64,000 nt of DNA from Flavisolibacter nicotianae (GCF_003628535.1 NZ_RBCI01000004.1:186001-250000); one strand, 5' to 3'. Positions 53,370-63,505 are shown, counted from the first letter of the stretch. Notes: generated by a model not told the origin, from the letters alone. Translations and numbers: made by a program.

Positions 53370-55820
53370 ATGTTCCGTAATTACCTGAAAATCGCCTGGC
53401 GGAGTTTGAAAAAGAACAAGGTCTTTACCTTCATCAACGTCTTTGGCCTCTCAATCGGCCTGACCTGCTGCCTGCTGATTTCGTTGTACATCTACCACGA
53501 AACGAGTTACGACAGCTACCACAAAAATGCAAGCCGCCTGGTGCAGCTCGGCACCACGTTTATCCGTGATGGCAAAGCGGAGAGAACGCCCAACTGCCCG
53601 GCGCCAATGGCTGCAGCCATGCAGCAGGAGTTTCCGGAAATTGAAAAAACAACAAGGCTTATGAAGTTGTTCGCGGAAGACAAAACCTTGCTGCAATACA
53701 ATCCGCAAAACGGACCGGCCAAAACTTTTTATGAGACCAAGGGCTATATGGCCGACTCCACTTTTTTCCAGTTGTTCTCCTACCAGTTTATAGAAGGGAA
53801 CCCGGCCACGGCACTTGGAAGTCCCAACACGGTCGTACTAAGCGAGGAGATCGCAAAAAAACTGTTTGGCAACGAACCAGCCCTCAACAAAACCATCTCG
53901 ATCAGTAGCAATACCAATGGCGACACAACATTTACAGTCGCTGGCGTTTATAAACCGTTCAAAAAGCCTTCGCAGATCGATGCCCGCTTTTTTGTGTCGA
54001 TCCGGGGAGGCCGAATGGAGCCCTTTATCAACCAGCAAACAGACATGTTGAATAACAACATGTTTCACACGTTCTTTCTTTTAAAACCCGGAGCGACCGC
54101 TGCTTCGTTGCAAGCTAAATTTCCACTGTTCGTGGAGAAATACATGAAAAAGGACATGGAAGCAACAAAAAATTACAAATCACAGTTCCTGCTTCCTGTC
54201 ACAGATATGCATTTGCACTCAAACATGAAGGCCAACATCACGCCGGTTGGAAGTATGACCTCTTTGTATGTGCTTGGCTCCATTGCGTTATTTACCTTGC
54301 TCATCGCATGCATCAACTTCATGAACCTGTCCACTGCCCGGTCGTCGAAGCGTTCAGCAGAAGTGGGCGTACGCAAGGTGTTGGGTGCGGACCGGTCGTC
54401 GCTTATCAAACAATTTATGGGTGAATCAATCGTCATGAGTTTGATTGCTTTCTTGCTGGCTATCGTGTTTGCCCTGCTTTTGTTGCCAGGGTTCTCCTTT
54501 GTCTCTGGCAGAGAGCTGCAATTTTCGCTACCGGAACACGTTCCGCTGCTGGCCGGCTTTTTTTGCCTGGCACTTCTTACCGGCTTGTTTGCCGGCAGTT
54601 ACCCTGCCTTTTATCTTTCTTCCTTCAAGCCGATCAAGGTTCTGAAAAGCCGCTTTTCCAACTCTATGGCAACACTGGCCTTGCGAAAGGGGTTGGTGGT
54701 TTTCCAGTTTATGATTTCCGTTGTTCTCATTATTGCGGCCGTGGTGATCGGCAACCAGATGCGCTACATGCAAACAAAGGATCTTGGCTTCAGCAAAGAC
54801 CAGCAGATTGTGATTCCACTACGCAGCAACACGTCCAAAAATATTTACACCGCTTTAAAAAATGAGGTAAAACGCAACGACGGTGTGTTGCAGGTAGGCG
54901 CTAGTTTTTACTATCCCGGCATTATGAATCCCAGCGATATATTGATGCGAAAAGAAGGCCAAAGCCTGGATGACCAAAAAGATGTCTTCCTCAATACTAT
55001 CGATGAAAATTTTTTGCAGACACTCGATATCAAGCCGCTGGCCGGCCGCCTGTTCTCGGAACAATTTCCCGGCGATACAGCCGAACGGATTATCGTGAAC
55101 GCTGAAGCAATCAAACAACTTGGTTTTGCCTCTGCTGGTGACGCGGTAGGCAAGACCCTGCTCTTCGACTGGCGTGGTGAAACCCATCGTTTCCCTATCG
55201 TTGGCGTTGTAAAAGACTTTCATTTCCAGGACCTGCGGGTGCCCATTTTACCCTATGGCTTTTTCCTGAACAACCGGACTTCGTACAACTATCTTGTTGT
55301 ACATGCCAACACCGGCAATCTTTCTTCCTTGTTGAAAAACATTGGCGCAAGCTGGCACAAATTGAATCCCAACGAGCCGTTTGAATACAGTTTCATGGAT
55401 GAAGACTTCCAGAAAAACTATGATGGTGAAAACAAGTTGCAGGGAATGGTGGACAGCTTTACCATAATTGCTATCCTGATCTCCTGCCTGGGATTGTTTG
55501 GCCTGGCAACGTTCAGTGCCGAACAGCGGATCAAAGAGATCGGGATACGGAAAGTGCTGGGTGCCAGTGTTTCCAGCCTTGTGGGTTTGCTATCGAAAGA
55601 GTTTGTGCGGCTGGTGCTGATCGCTCTAGTCATTGCGTCGCCCATTGCCTGGTTTGTGATGAACAAATGGCTGGAAGATTTCGCTTATCGCACCTCAATC
55701 GGCTGGTGGGTATTTGCAACAACCGGTGTTACGGCACTTGTCATTGCGCTCATCACGGTCAGCTTCCAGGCGGTAAAGGCAGCACTGACAAATCCCGTAA
55801 AAAATCTACGCACAGAGTAA
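53370..55820 (+). CDS. FtsX/MacB-like permease 3
   Basis: An 816-residue paralogue of the array. It begins MFRNYLKIAWRSLKKNK. The first coupling motif is AEVGVRKVLGADRSSL (near 330), the second KEIGIRKVLGASVSSL (near 723); the tail is NPVKNLRTE. The second periplasmic domain contains FGLATFSAEQR before the last helices. The first periplasmic loop is somewhat longer than in permease 4. The start is preceded by the 68-nt repeat-bearing gap. Confidence 0.93.
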   Translation: MFRNYLKIAWRSLKKNKVFTFINVFGLSIGLTCCLLISLYIYHETSYDSYHKNASRLVQLGTTFIRDGKAERTPNCPAPMAAAMQQEFPEIEKTTRLMKLFAEDKTLLQYNPQNGPAKTFYETKGYMADSTFFQLFSYQFIEGNPATALGSPNTVVLSEEIAKKLFGNEPALNKTISISSNTNGDTTFTVAGVYKPFKKPSQIDARFFVSIRGGRMEPFINQQTDMLNNNMFHTFFLLKPGATAASLQAKFPLFVEKYMKKDMEATKNYKSQFLLPVTDMHLHSNMKANITPVGSMTSLYVLGSIALFTLLIACINFMNLSTARSSKRSAEVGVRKVLGADRSSLIKQFMGESIVMSLIAFLLAIVFALLLLPGFSFVSGRELQFSLPEHVPLLAGFFCLALLTGLFAGSYPAFYLSSFKPIKVLKSRFSNSMATLALRKGLVVFQFMISVVLIIAAVVIGNQMRYMQTKDLGFSKDQQIVIPLRSNTSKNIYTALKNEVKRNDGVLQVGASFYYPGIMNPSDILMRKEGQSLDDQKDVFLNTIDENFLQTLDIKPLAGRLFSEQFPGDTAERIIVNAEAIKQLGFASAGDAVGKTLLFDWRGETHRFPIVGVVKDFHFQDLRVPILPYGFFLNNRTSYNYLVVHANTGNLSSLLKNIGASWHKLNPNEPFEYSFMDEDFQKNYDGENKLQGMVDSFTIIAILISCLGLFGLATFSAEQRIKEIGIRKVLGASVSSLVGLLSKEFVRLVLIALVIASPIAWFVMNKWLEDFAYRTSIGWWVFATTGVTALVIALITVSFQAVKAALTNPVKNLRTE

Positions 55821-55825
55821 AGAGT

Positions 55826-55852
55826 TGATCGGTGAGTTGTGAACGGTGAGTG
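55826..55852 (+). repeat. Microrepeat between permeases 3 and 4
   Basis: TGATCGGTGAGTTGTGAACG continuing GTGAGTGG is a variant of the GGTGAATAGTGAA repeat, in the 72-nt gap. Confidence 0.45.
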
Positions 55853-55892
55853 GACGTAAACCAACAGTCATTACGAATTTAAACGCTTACAA

Positions 55893-58256
55893 ATGTTCCG
55901 CAACTATTTCAAAATTGCCGTTCGTAACCTGCTTCGGCATAAAGGGTTTTCCTTTATCAACATCTCCGGCCTGGCGGTGGGTATGGCCAGTGCTGTTCTC
56001 ATTATCCTGTGGATACTGAGCGAGGTGCACTACGACGACTTCCATGAAAAAAAAGCCCGCATTTACCAGGTATGGAACAAGGCAACCTTCAGCGGCAAGC
56101 TACAGTGCTGGAACACCACGCCCAAGGTGCTGGCCAAATACGTGCAGCAGGATGTGCCCGAAATAGAACAGGCTACCCGCGCCGAATGGCCCAACAACTA
56201 CCTGCTGACCTACCTTGAAAAACGATTGAAGTCACAGGGCAATATTGTTGATTCCAATTTCCTGCAGGTCTTTAGCTTTCCGCTGCTGCAGGGCAATCCC
56301 AAATCGGTGCTGATGGATATGCACTCGATGGTGGTAACGGAAACGCTGGCAAAAAAACTGTTTGGCGACGATAACCCCGTTGGAAAAATTGTCAAGCTTG
56401 ACAACAAGGAGAACTTTACCGTTACCGGTGTGTTGAAAGATATCCCAACCAACACACGCTTCAAGTTTGAATTCCTCCTGCCATGGTCTTACCTGCGTAG
56501 GAACGGCAACGATGATGAATACTGGGGCAACAACTCCGTGTCCAACTTTGTGCTCCTGAAAGAGAACGCGACCATTGATGCGGCCAATAATAAGATTAAA
56601 AAAATTAAGGTCCGTTACGACAAAACGGAAGACCCTTCCTGGGAAATGTTTCTTTACCCGATGAGCCGCTGGCGCCTCTATGGCAATTTCACCAATGGAG
56701 TAGAAGAGGGTGGTCGCATCACCTTCGTACAACTTTTTGGGATCATTGCGGCATTCATCCTGTTGATTGCCTGTATCAACTTTATGAACTTGAGTACGGC
56801 ACGCAGCGAAAAACGGGCAAGGGAAGTGGGCATCCGCAAAGTGGTGGGGGCCCGCAAAGGCGCACTAGTGGTTCAGTTCATTGGCGAGTCCATCTTGCTT
56901 TCGCTGATCGCCGGCGTCATTGCCCTTCTTCTTGTGCAGGTCAGCCTTCCGGGTTTCAACAGCCTGACCGATAAAAAGCTGTCCATCCCTTACGGTAGTT
57001 GGGAGTTCTGGCTGGCAAGCCTTGCCTTCGTGCTGCTCACCGGCTTGGTCGCCGGAAGTTACCCGGCCTTTTTTCTTTCGTCTTTCCGCCCCGTGAAAGT
57101 GCTGAAGGGGACCATCAAAACAACCAATGCATTCATCACGCCCCGAAAGGTATTGGTGGTGCTGCAGTTCACGTTTGCCATCATTCTGATCATCTGCACC
57201 ATAATCGTAAAACAACAGATTGATTATGCCAGGGACCGCGAAACAGGCTACAACAAAAACAACCTGGTTTATCACTTCCTCGACGGTGACCTGGACAAAA
57301 ACTACCAGCTGGTAAAAACCGAACTGCTGTCATCCGGCATTGCCACCTCTGTGACCAAAACCAGTGCGCCGCTGACGCAGGGCTGGAGCGATAGCTGGGG
57401 CTTCCAGTGGGAAGGCAAAGACCCGAACGATAAAACAGACTTTGACCGCTTTTGTTCCGACGAAGGACTGGCCAAAACAGCCGGCCTTCAGTTTGTTGCC
57501 GGTCGCGATTTTAACCTGCAGCAATTCCCAACCGATTCCACGGGTATTATCATCAACGAGTCGGCGGCCAAAGTGATGAATTTTAAAGACCCGCTGGGAC
57601 AGATCGTCAAAGACAACGGCATCGACTGGCACATCGTGGGGGTGATCAAAGACTTTATCCTCCAATCGCCGTTTTATCCCACCAAGCCCATGGTCATCGA
57701 AGGCAGCAAAGGGTTTTTCAATTGCATCCACATCAAGCTGAACGAGGCCCGTTCAACGGCCGATAACCTGGCAAAGGCCGAAGCGATTTTTAAAAAATAC
57801 AATCCCGAGTTCCCGTTCATTTACAAGTTTGTGGACGAGGAATACGCGAAGAAATTCGACAACGAAAAGCGGACAGCTACGCTGGCGGCACTTTTTGCCG
57901 CCCTCACAATCTTTATTTCCTGTTTGGGCCTGTTTGGCCTGGCGGCCTACATGGCGGAAAACCGGGTCAAGGAAATCGGCATCCGCAAGGTATTAGGCGC
58001 CTCGGTTGGCGGCATCACCACGCTGCCGTCCAAAGACTTTTTAAAGCTGGTGATTGTTTCCATCCTGATCGCCTCGCCAATTGCCTGGTGGGCCATGTAC
58101 AAATGGCTGCAGGATTATCCTTACCGTGTCGAGATCCGGTGGTGGGTGTTTGTGGCTGCTGGCCTCACGTCCATCCTTATTGCCATCGGCACCGTTAGCT
58201 ACCAGTCGGTCAGGGCAGCGATTGCCAACCCTGTGAAAAACCTGCGATCAGAATAA
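55893..58256 (+). CDS. FtsX/MacB-like permease 4
   Basis: The shortest complete copy, 787 residues, from a smaller first periplasmic domain. Its N-terminus (MFRNYFKIAVRNLLRHKGFS) is almost that of permease 5 (MFRNYFKTAIRNLLRYKGFS), suggesting a close duplication. Coupling motifs are REVGIRKVVGARKGA (near 311) and KEIGIRKVLGASVGG (near 693); it ends NPVKNLRSE. A Pro (TTLPSKDF) replaces the usual LLSKDF, an odd change inside the last helices. It runs into permease 5 after only 11 nt. Confidence 0.93.
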   Translation: MFRNYFKIAVRNLLRHKGFSFINISGLAVGMASAVLIILWILSEVHYDDFHEKKARIYQVWNKATFSGKLQCWNTTPKVLAKYVQQDVPEIEQATRAEWPNNYLLTYLEKRLKSQGNIVDSNFLQVFSFPLLQGNPKSVLMDMHSMVVTETLAKKLFGDDNPVGKIVKLDNKENFTVTGVLKDIPTNTRFKFEFLLPWSYLRRNGNDDEYWGNNSVSNFVLLKENATIDAANNKIKKIKVRYDKTEDPSWEMFLYPMSRWRLYGNFTNGVEEGGRITFVQLFGIIAAFILLIACINFMNLSTARSEKRAREVGIRKVVGARKGALVVQFIGESILLSLIAGVIALLLVQVSLPGFNSLTDKKLSIPYGSWEFWLASLAFVLLTGLVAGSYPAFFLSSFRPVKVLKGTIKTTNAFITPRKVLVVLQFTFAIILIICTIIVKQQIDYARDRETGYNKNNLVYHFLDGDLDKNYQLVKTELLSSGIATSVTKTSAPLTQGWSDSWGFQWEGKDPNDKTDFDRFCSDEGLAKTAGLQFVAGRDFNLQQFPTDSTGIIINESAAKVMNFKDPLGQIVKDNGIDWHIVGVIKDFILQSPFYPTKPMVIEGSKGFFNCIHIKLNEARSTADNLAKAEAIFKKYNPEFPFIYKFVDEEYAKKFDNEKRTATLAALFAALTIFISCLGLFGLAAYMAENRVKEIGIRKVLGASVGGITTLPSKDFLKLVIVSILIASPIAWWAMYKWLQDYPYRVEIRWWVFVAAGLTSILIAIGTVSYQSVRAAIANPVKNLRSE

Positions 58257-58267
58257 AAACACCAACC

Positions 58268-60685
58268 ATGTTCAGGAACTACTTTAAAACCGCTATCCGC
58301 AATCTGCTCCGCTACAAAGGCTTTAGCTTTATCAACATCCTGAGCCTGGCCATTGGCATCACGGGCTGCCTCGTGATAGCGCTTTTTGTATACGACGAAA
58401 AAAAGTTTGACAAGGGCATACCCGGCGGAGAAAATGTGTACCGTCTTTACGACGAATATGTCGACAATGGCAATCGTCGTTTGCAGGCACCGGTGCCGCC
58501 GGCTTATGCAACGTTTTTGCAGCAGCAATATCCGGAGGTAGACACAACCGTGCGGATTTTAATGTCCGGCGACAAGTTCCTCATGGAAGTGGGAGAGAAA
58601 AGCGGTTACGAAGAAAAAGGAATTTTCACGGAAGCCTCTTTTTTCAAAATTTTCCCGCTGAAATTTTTATTCGGCGATCCTGCCACAGCACTCACGGCTC
58701 CCGGCACGATCGTATTGACGGAAGACCTGGCCAAACGTTATTTCGGCAACCTGAACCCCGTTGGTAAAACGCTCAAGATCGACAAAGGCGACTTTGAAGT
58801 AAAAGGCGTACTGGCAAAACTTCCGGAACATTTTCACCTGGATTTTCATTACCTGATGTCGCTTTCTTCTGCCGGTATTCCCAAAGAAAGGATGGAGAAG
58901 TGGACCTGGAACCAGTTCTATACCTACGTCAAACTAAAACCCGGCGCCGATGCCAGGTTGGTACAGGACAAATTCCAGGCGCATGTGAAAAAGGAAATTT
59001 ACCCGACGCTGAAACAGGAAGGCAGCGTCTTTTTGCCTTTCTTTCAGCCACTGCACGACATTCACCTTAAGTCGGCGGATTTTGTGTTCGACAATGCCGT
59101 TAGGGGTAATGAAAGCTATGTGACCGGTCTGACCATCATTGCCCTCTTTGTGTTGGTAATTGCCTGTTTCAATTTCATCAACCTGGCAACGGCCCGTTCT
59201 TTCCGCAGAGCAAAGGAAATCGGCGTTCGTAAAGTGGTGGGTGCCGGCCGTAAACAGCTTGTGGTACAGTATATGGGCGAAACCGTTTTGCTTTCGGTGA
59301 TCGCCATGCTGATTGCCATTGTTGCCACGATACTGCTTTTACCAGCATTGAATGGCTTCACAGGAAAGCACATTTTATTTAACCCTGTCACCAATCCGCT
59401 GCTGGCTCTGCTGGTCCTTGGTGGCGGCGTGCTGATTGGCATTTTAGCAGGCATTTACCCGGCGCTGGTGCTCTCGGGTTTTCAGCCCATCAAAGTCTTG
59501 AAGAACATGAAGCTCGCGGGCAGCGATGTTGGCTGGCTGCGGCAGGCCCTGGTGGTCGTGCAGTTTGCACTTTCCGCCTTGCTGATTGTTTCTTCGCTGG
59601 TCGTGTACAAACAAATCCAGTATCTCAATACCAAAGACCTTGGCTTCAACAAGGACCAGGTGCTTTATTTCCAGATTCGCGGCGATGTGGAGAAAAACCT
59701 GGAGACGTTCAAGCAGGCGTTGAAGCAATCCTCCGGCGTCGTATCCGTAACATCGGGTTATGGCCTGCCCGGCGACCAGTTTGCCGGTGATGGTGTGACG
59801 GTCCCGGGAAAAGAAGGCGACAAAGAATACGCTGCCAATGTGTTTATCGGCGATCCCGATTACCTGAAAACCCTTGGCCTGAAACTGGTTGCAGGCCGTG
59901 ATTTCTCCAGCGAAATGAAGACCGATGAACGGGAGGCCTTTATCATCAATGAAACAGCCGTAAAAGAACTGGGCTTTGGCACACCGCAAAAAGCCCTGGG
60001 GCAAACGTTGAAGTGGGATGAATGGAATCCTGTCGACTCGCTTCATCCGCAGAAGATCGGCAAGGTGATTGGCGTGGTGCAGGACTTTCATTACAAAAAC
60101 CTGCACGAAAAGGTGACGACTTCGGTGATCCAGCTTTATCCTGCAGTTACCTACAAAGTGGCCGTAAAACTTAGGACGGCTGATATGAAAAATACCATTG
60201 CCTACATCAACGATACCTGGAACAAATTCAACCCGGGATTTCCGCTTGATTACAAGTTCATGGATGAAACCTATGGCGCCATGTACAAGTCCGAAGAAAA
60301 GCTGGGAAGCCTGATCTGGATCTTCACGCTCATGGCGATTGTTGTGGGTTGTTTAGGCCTGTTTGCACTGGCCGCTTTCAATGCCGAGCAACGAACAAAG
60401 GAGATTGGCATACGCAAAGTATTGGGTGCCGGAGTGCTCAGCATTTTTGGTTTGCTGTCGAAAAGCTTTGTTCGCCTGGTGCTGCTTTCGTCGTTGCTGG
60501 CTTTCCCCGTGGCCTGGTGGGCCATGAACAAATGGCTGGCCGATTTTTCGTACCGCATTGCCATTGGCTGGTGGGTGTTCGTGGTGGCAGGTGCGGCCGC
60601 ACTGACGGTTGCGCTGATCACGGTTAGTTTCCAGGCCATTCGGGCCGCGGTGGCCAACCCGGTGAAAAGTTTACGAACCGAATAA
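58268..60685 (+). CDS. FtsX/MacB-like permease 5
   Basis: An 805-residue copy. The first coupling motif is KEIGVRKVVGAGRKQ (near 317), the second KEIGIRKVLGAGVLS (near 712); the tail is NPVKSLRTE. TM1 contains INILSLAIGITGCLVIALFV. The periplasmic domains contain RIFTE-type early segments but are diverged from permease 4 apart from the N-terminus. It sits 11 nt after permease 4 and 10 nt before permease 6 with no repeats, so these three are tightly co-transcribed. Confidence 0.93.
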   Translation: MFRNYFKTAIRNLLRYKGFSFINILSLAIGITGCLVIALFVYDEKKFDKGIPGGENVYRLYDEYVDNGNRRLQAPVPPAYATFLQQQYPEVDTTVRILMSGDKFLMEVGEKSGYEEKGIFTEASFFKIFPLKFLFGDPATALTAPGTIVLTEDLAKRYFGNLNPVGKTLKIDKGDFEVKGVLAKLPEHFHLDFHYLMSLSSAGIPKERMEKWTWNQFYTYVKLKPGADARLVQDKFQAHVKKEIYPTLKQEGSVFLPFFQPLHDIHLKSADFVFDNAVRGNESYVTGLTIIALFVLVIACFNFINLATARSFRRAKEIGVRKVVGAGRKQLVVQYMGETVLLSVIAMLIAIVATILLLPALNGFTGKHILFNPVTNPLLALLVLGGGVLIGILAGIYPALVLSGFQPIKVLKNMKLAGSDVGWLRQALVVVQFALSALLIVSSLVVYKQIQYLNTKDLGFNKDQVLYFQIRGDVEKNLETFKQALKQSSGVVSVTSGYGLPGDQFAGDGVTVPGKEGDKEYAANVFIGDPDYLKTLGLKLVAGRDFSSEMKTDEREAFIINETAVKELGFGTPQKALGQTLKWDEWNPVDSLHPQKIGKVIGVVQDFHYKNLHEKVTTSVIQLYPAVTYKVAVKLRTADMKNTIAYINDTWNKFNPGFPLDYKFMDETYGAMYKSEEKLGSLIWIFTLMAIVVGCLGLFALAAFNAEQRTKEIGIRKVLGAGVLSIFGLLSKSFVRLVLLSSLLAFPVAWWAMNKWLADFSYRIAIGWWVFVVAGAAALTVALITVSFQAIRAAVANPVKSLRTE

Positions 60686-60695
60686 ACAAAACGAT

Positions 60696-63119
60696 ATGTT
60701 CAGAAACTACTTCAAAACAGCCTGGCGAAACATTACGCGGCAAAAAGGCTACTCGTTGATAAACGTCATCGGTTTGGCAATCGGTGTGGCTGCCTGTCTT
60801 TTGATCCTGCAATATGTGTCCTTCGAATTGAGCTATGAAAATTTCCAGGTGAACAAGGATCGTATTTACCGGGTAAAGCAGGACAGGTATGACAATGGCA
60901 AACTCAGTACCGAGTGGGCGGCGGGTGCCTACGCTGTTGGTAATTCGTTCAAGGAGGAAATACCGGAAATCGAGGACTATGTAAAACTGCTTTCTAAAAA
61001 CGCCGCGATTGCTGAAATCAACCATCAACCGGTGCAGATAAAGAAGGTGTTTTTTGCCAGCGGTTCTTTCTTTCGCGTCTTCACTTATCCTGTGATAGCC
61101 GGTGATGGCAACAAGGCATTGACCGAACCATTCACAGCGGCTCTGTCTGAAACAACAGCCCGGACACTGTATGGTACCACTGATGTAATTGGCAAACGCC
61201 TTAGCCTGAACCGCAACAGCGATTACACTGTGACAGCCGTGTACAAGGATGCTCCGGCCAATACGCAGGTCAAGCCTGACATCCTGCTTTCCTATGCCAC
61301 CTTTGTCAAGCGCACGACCGATTCCACCGGCAAGGGACCTGAAACAGCCTGGTTGTGGGATGGCTGCCTGACTTATCTTTTGTTACGGAAAGGTGCAGAT
61401 CCCCGTGCCGTTGAAAAAAAGTTTCAGCCGATTGTGGACAAGTTCACTGCAGCCGACATGAAGAAATACAATTCTGCCGTGACGTATTCTTTGCAGCCGC
61501 TCGCCGATATCCACCTGTACTCGCACTACATGGGAGAGCCGGAACCGAACGGTGATGGCAAGACGGTCTACCTGTTGTTGGGCATTGCGTTTTTTATCGT
61601 GGTGATCGCCTGGATCAATTACATCAATCTGGCCACCGCCCGTGCCATCAACCGGGCAAAGGAAGTGGGTATTCGGAAAACAGTCGGTTCGCAACGCAGC
61701 CAGTTAATTTTCCAGTTTCTTTCTGAATCGGCCTTGCTGAATGCGTTTGCATTGTTGCTGGCGTTCGTCATTGTCGTCGTTGCCATTCCCGGCTTCAACC
61801 AACTTTCGGGTCAGCATCTTTCTTTTTCATTCCTCGTGAAGTCTGATTTTTGGGTTGGCCTGATAGCTTTGTTTATTGTCGGTACGTTCTTTTCGGGATT
61901 GTATCCTGCCTTTGTTTTGTCCGGTTTCAAACCGATCGACGTGTTGAAAGGAAAAATGACCACCACATCCAAGGGTTCTGTGCTGAGGAAAGGGTTGGTA
62001 GTGTTTCAGTTTACGGCCTCCCTCTTTTTATTGATCGGCACACTGGCTGTTTATCAGCAAATCCAATACATGCGCAAGCAGTCGTTGGGTATAAACATCG
62101 ATCAAACCCTGGTGGTAAATCGTCCGGTGGTACTGACGGATTCCACCTATCTGCGAAACATGACGGCATTGAAGGAAGCGCTAAGCCAGCAGACATCCGT
62201 TAAAGGTGTCACCATCTCAACCAGTATTCCCGGCGAACCGGTGGATTGGAATGCTGGAGGGATAAAGCTGGTTGGTACCGACGAATCGACACAAAAGCAA
62301 TACCGCGTTATTGGCGTGGATTACGATTACCTGAAATTGTACGGCATAAAACTTATTGCCGGTCGTCCCTTTTCCAAAGATTACGGCAGTGATGACCATG
62401 CCGTTATTTTCACGAAAAAGGGGTTTGAGCAATTGGGTTTGGCGAAACCGGAAGATGCCGTGGGGAAAAAGATTGATTTTTGGGGCGAGCAGTTCACGAT
62501 CGTAGGTATCGCAGATAATTTCCACCAGCAATCCTTGCGGGAAGATTTCGAGCCGCTGATCTTTCGCTTGATCCCGGATGTGCAGGGTTTCCTGTCAATT
62601 AAAACACCGGCATCGAAAGCCAGCCAAACCATCGAAAACGTAAGAGCAGCCTGGAATCAATTTTTCCCCGGAAACACGTTTGAATATTTTTTTCTCGATG
62701 ATCATTTCGACGAGCAGTACAAGGCCGATCAAAAGTTCGGACAGGTATTCGGGCTGTTTACTTCACTTGCCATCCTCGTTGCTTGTTTGGGCTTGTTCGG
62801 TCTTGCCTCGTTCACCACGATTCAGCGCACAAAAGAGATCGGCATCCGCAAAGTACTGGGAGCTTCCGTTCCGCAGATCCTGAAATTGTTGTACCAGGAA
62901 TTTGCGTCGCTACTTGCCATTGCATTTGTTTTAGCAGTGCCATTGGCATGGTATGTCGTTTTGAGTTGGTTGCAAGGCTATGCCTTCCGAATTGATATCC
63001 ATTGGTCTTACTTCATGATCCCGTTTGTGGCCATCTTTATCATTGCGTTTCTAACTGTAAGTTATCAGTCGATGAAAGCGGCGTTATCAAATCCGGTCAA
63101 GAGTTTACGAACCGAGTAA
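60696..63119 (+). CDS. FtsX/MacB-like permease 6
   Basis: An 807-residue copy starting MFRNYFKTAWRNITRQKGYS. Coupling motifs are KEVGIRKTVGSQRSQ (near 322) and KEIGIRKVLGASVPQ (near 713). The first-half motif reads AWINYINLATARAINRA, with Trp where most copies have Cys (ACINF). It ends NPVKSLRTE. The gene is 10 nt after permease 5 and is followed by a 386-nt gap with another regulatory box. Confidence 0.93.
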   Translation: MFRNYFKTAWRNITRQKGYSLINVIGLAIGVAACLLILQYVSFELSYENFQVNKDRIYRVKQDRYDNGKLSTEWAAGAYAVGNSFKEEIPEIEDYVKLLSKNAAIAEINHQPVQIKKVFFASGSFFRVFTYPVIAGDGNKALTEPFTAALSETTARTLYGTTDVIGKRLSLNRNSDYTVTAVYKDAPANTQVKPDILLSYATFVKRTTDSTGKGPETAWLWDGCLTYLLLRKGADPRAVEKKFQPIVDKFTAADMKKYNSAVTYSLQPLADIHLYSHYMGEPEPNGDGKTVYLLLGIAFFIVVIAWINYINLATARAINRAKEVGIRKTVGSQRSQLIFQFLSESALLNAFALLLAFVIVVVAIPGFNQLSGQHLSFSFLVKSDFWVGLIALFIVGTFFSGLYPAFVLSGFKPIDVLKGKMTTTSKGSVLRKGLVVFQFTASLFLLIGTLAVYQQIQYMRKQSLGINIDQTLVVNRPVVLTDSTYLRNMTALKEALSQQTSVKGVTISTSIPGEPVDWNAGGIKLVGTDESTQKQYRVIGVDYDYLKLYGIKLIAGRPFSKDYGSDDHAVIFTKKGFEQLGLAKPEDAVGKKIDFWGEQFTIVGIADNFHQQSLREDFEPLIFRLIPDVQGFLSIKTPASKASQTIENVRAAWNQFFPGNTFEYFFLDDHFDEQYKADQKFGQVFGLFTSLAILVACLGLFGLASFTTIQRTKEIGIRKVLGASVPQILKLLYQEFASLLAIAFVLAVPLAWYVVLSWLQGYAFRIDIHWSYFMIPFVAIFIIAFLTVSYQSMKAALSNPVKSLRTE

Positions 63120-63505
63120 AGATGGCTCCTGGATCGAAAACCTGCAGCTAAAAAGCTGTATCGAAAACGGACAGTTTTGTGCGAATACGAACAGGGTCGT
63201 AAGCGAACAGGATAAGTAAGTATTTGCTTCCCAGTTTCTTGTGGAAGTGGTACAATTGTTCGGTTTCAAAACGGGTGTTTGCATAGACAGCAATATCGAT
63301 TGTGTCGCTGATCGCTGCAAAGCAACACGCATCAAACCGAAACATTTTTCATGCTGTTCAACTTCGTAAATACGGCCTCGTGTCAAAAGGTAAAAGCGCA
63401 CCATCATGCCGTTGTTGTTATGTTGAAAATTTCAAAGCCGTGCTTACATGGAAAAAATGCTGGAAACAGCAGGCAGAGGAAAAATGAAAACATAAAACCG
63501 TGTTT
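63120..63505. other. Long gap between permeases 6 and 7 with second regulatory box
   Basis: No gene is supported. The gap is much longer than those inside the array and contains the 63156-63201 box. Short minus-strand frames here carry no recognisable domain. Confidence 0.6.
63156..63201 (+). promoter_or_regulatory. Permease-associated upstream box and half-site array, copy 2
   Basis: CTGTATCGAAAACGGACA (63156-63173) differs by one base from copy 1 over 18 nt. It continues into TGTGCG (63178-63183) and CGAACA (63188-63193), both 10 bp apart, then NNN-TCGTA as in copy 1. It is 305 nt upstream of permease 7, which suggests a second promoter. Confidence 0.6.

Noticed and set aside
63148-63345. 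65-codon minus-strand frame between permeases 6 and 7
   Set aside because: It covers the regulatory box and has no recognisable motif.
63200-63505. Sigma-54 promoter for permease 7
   Set aside because: No TGG-N10-GC pair with acceptable flanks was found.
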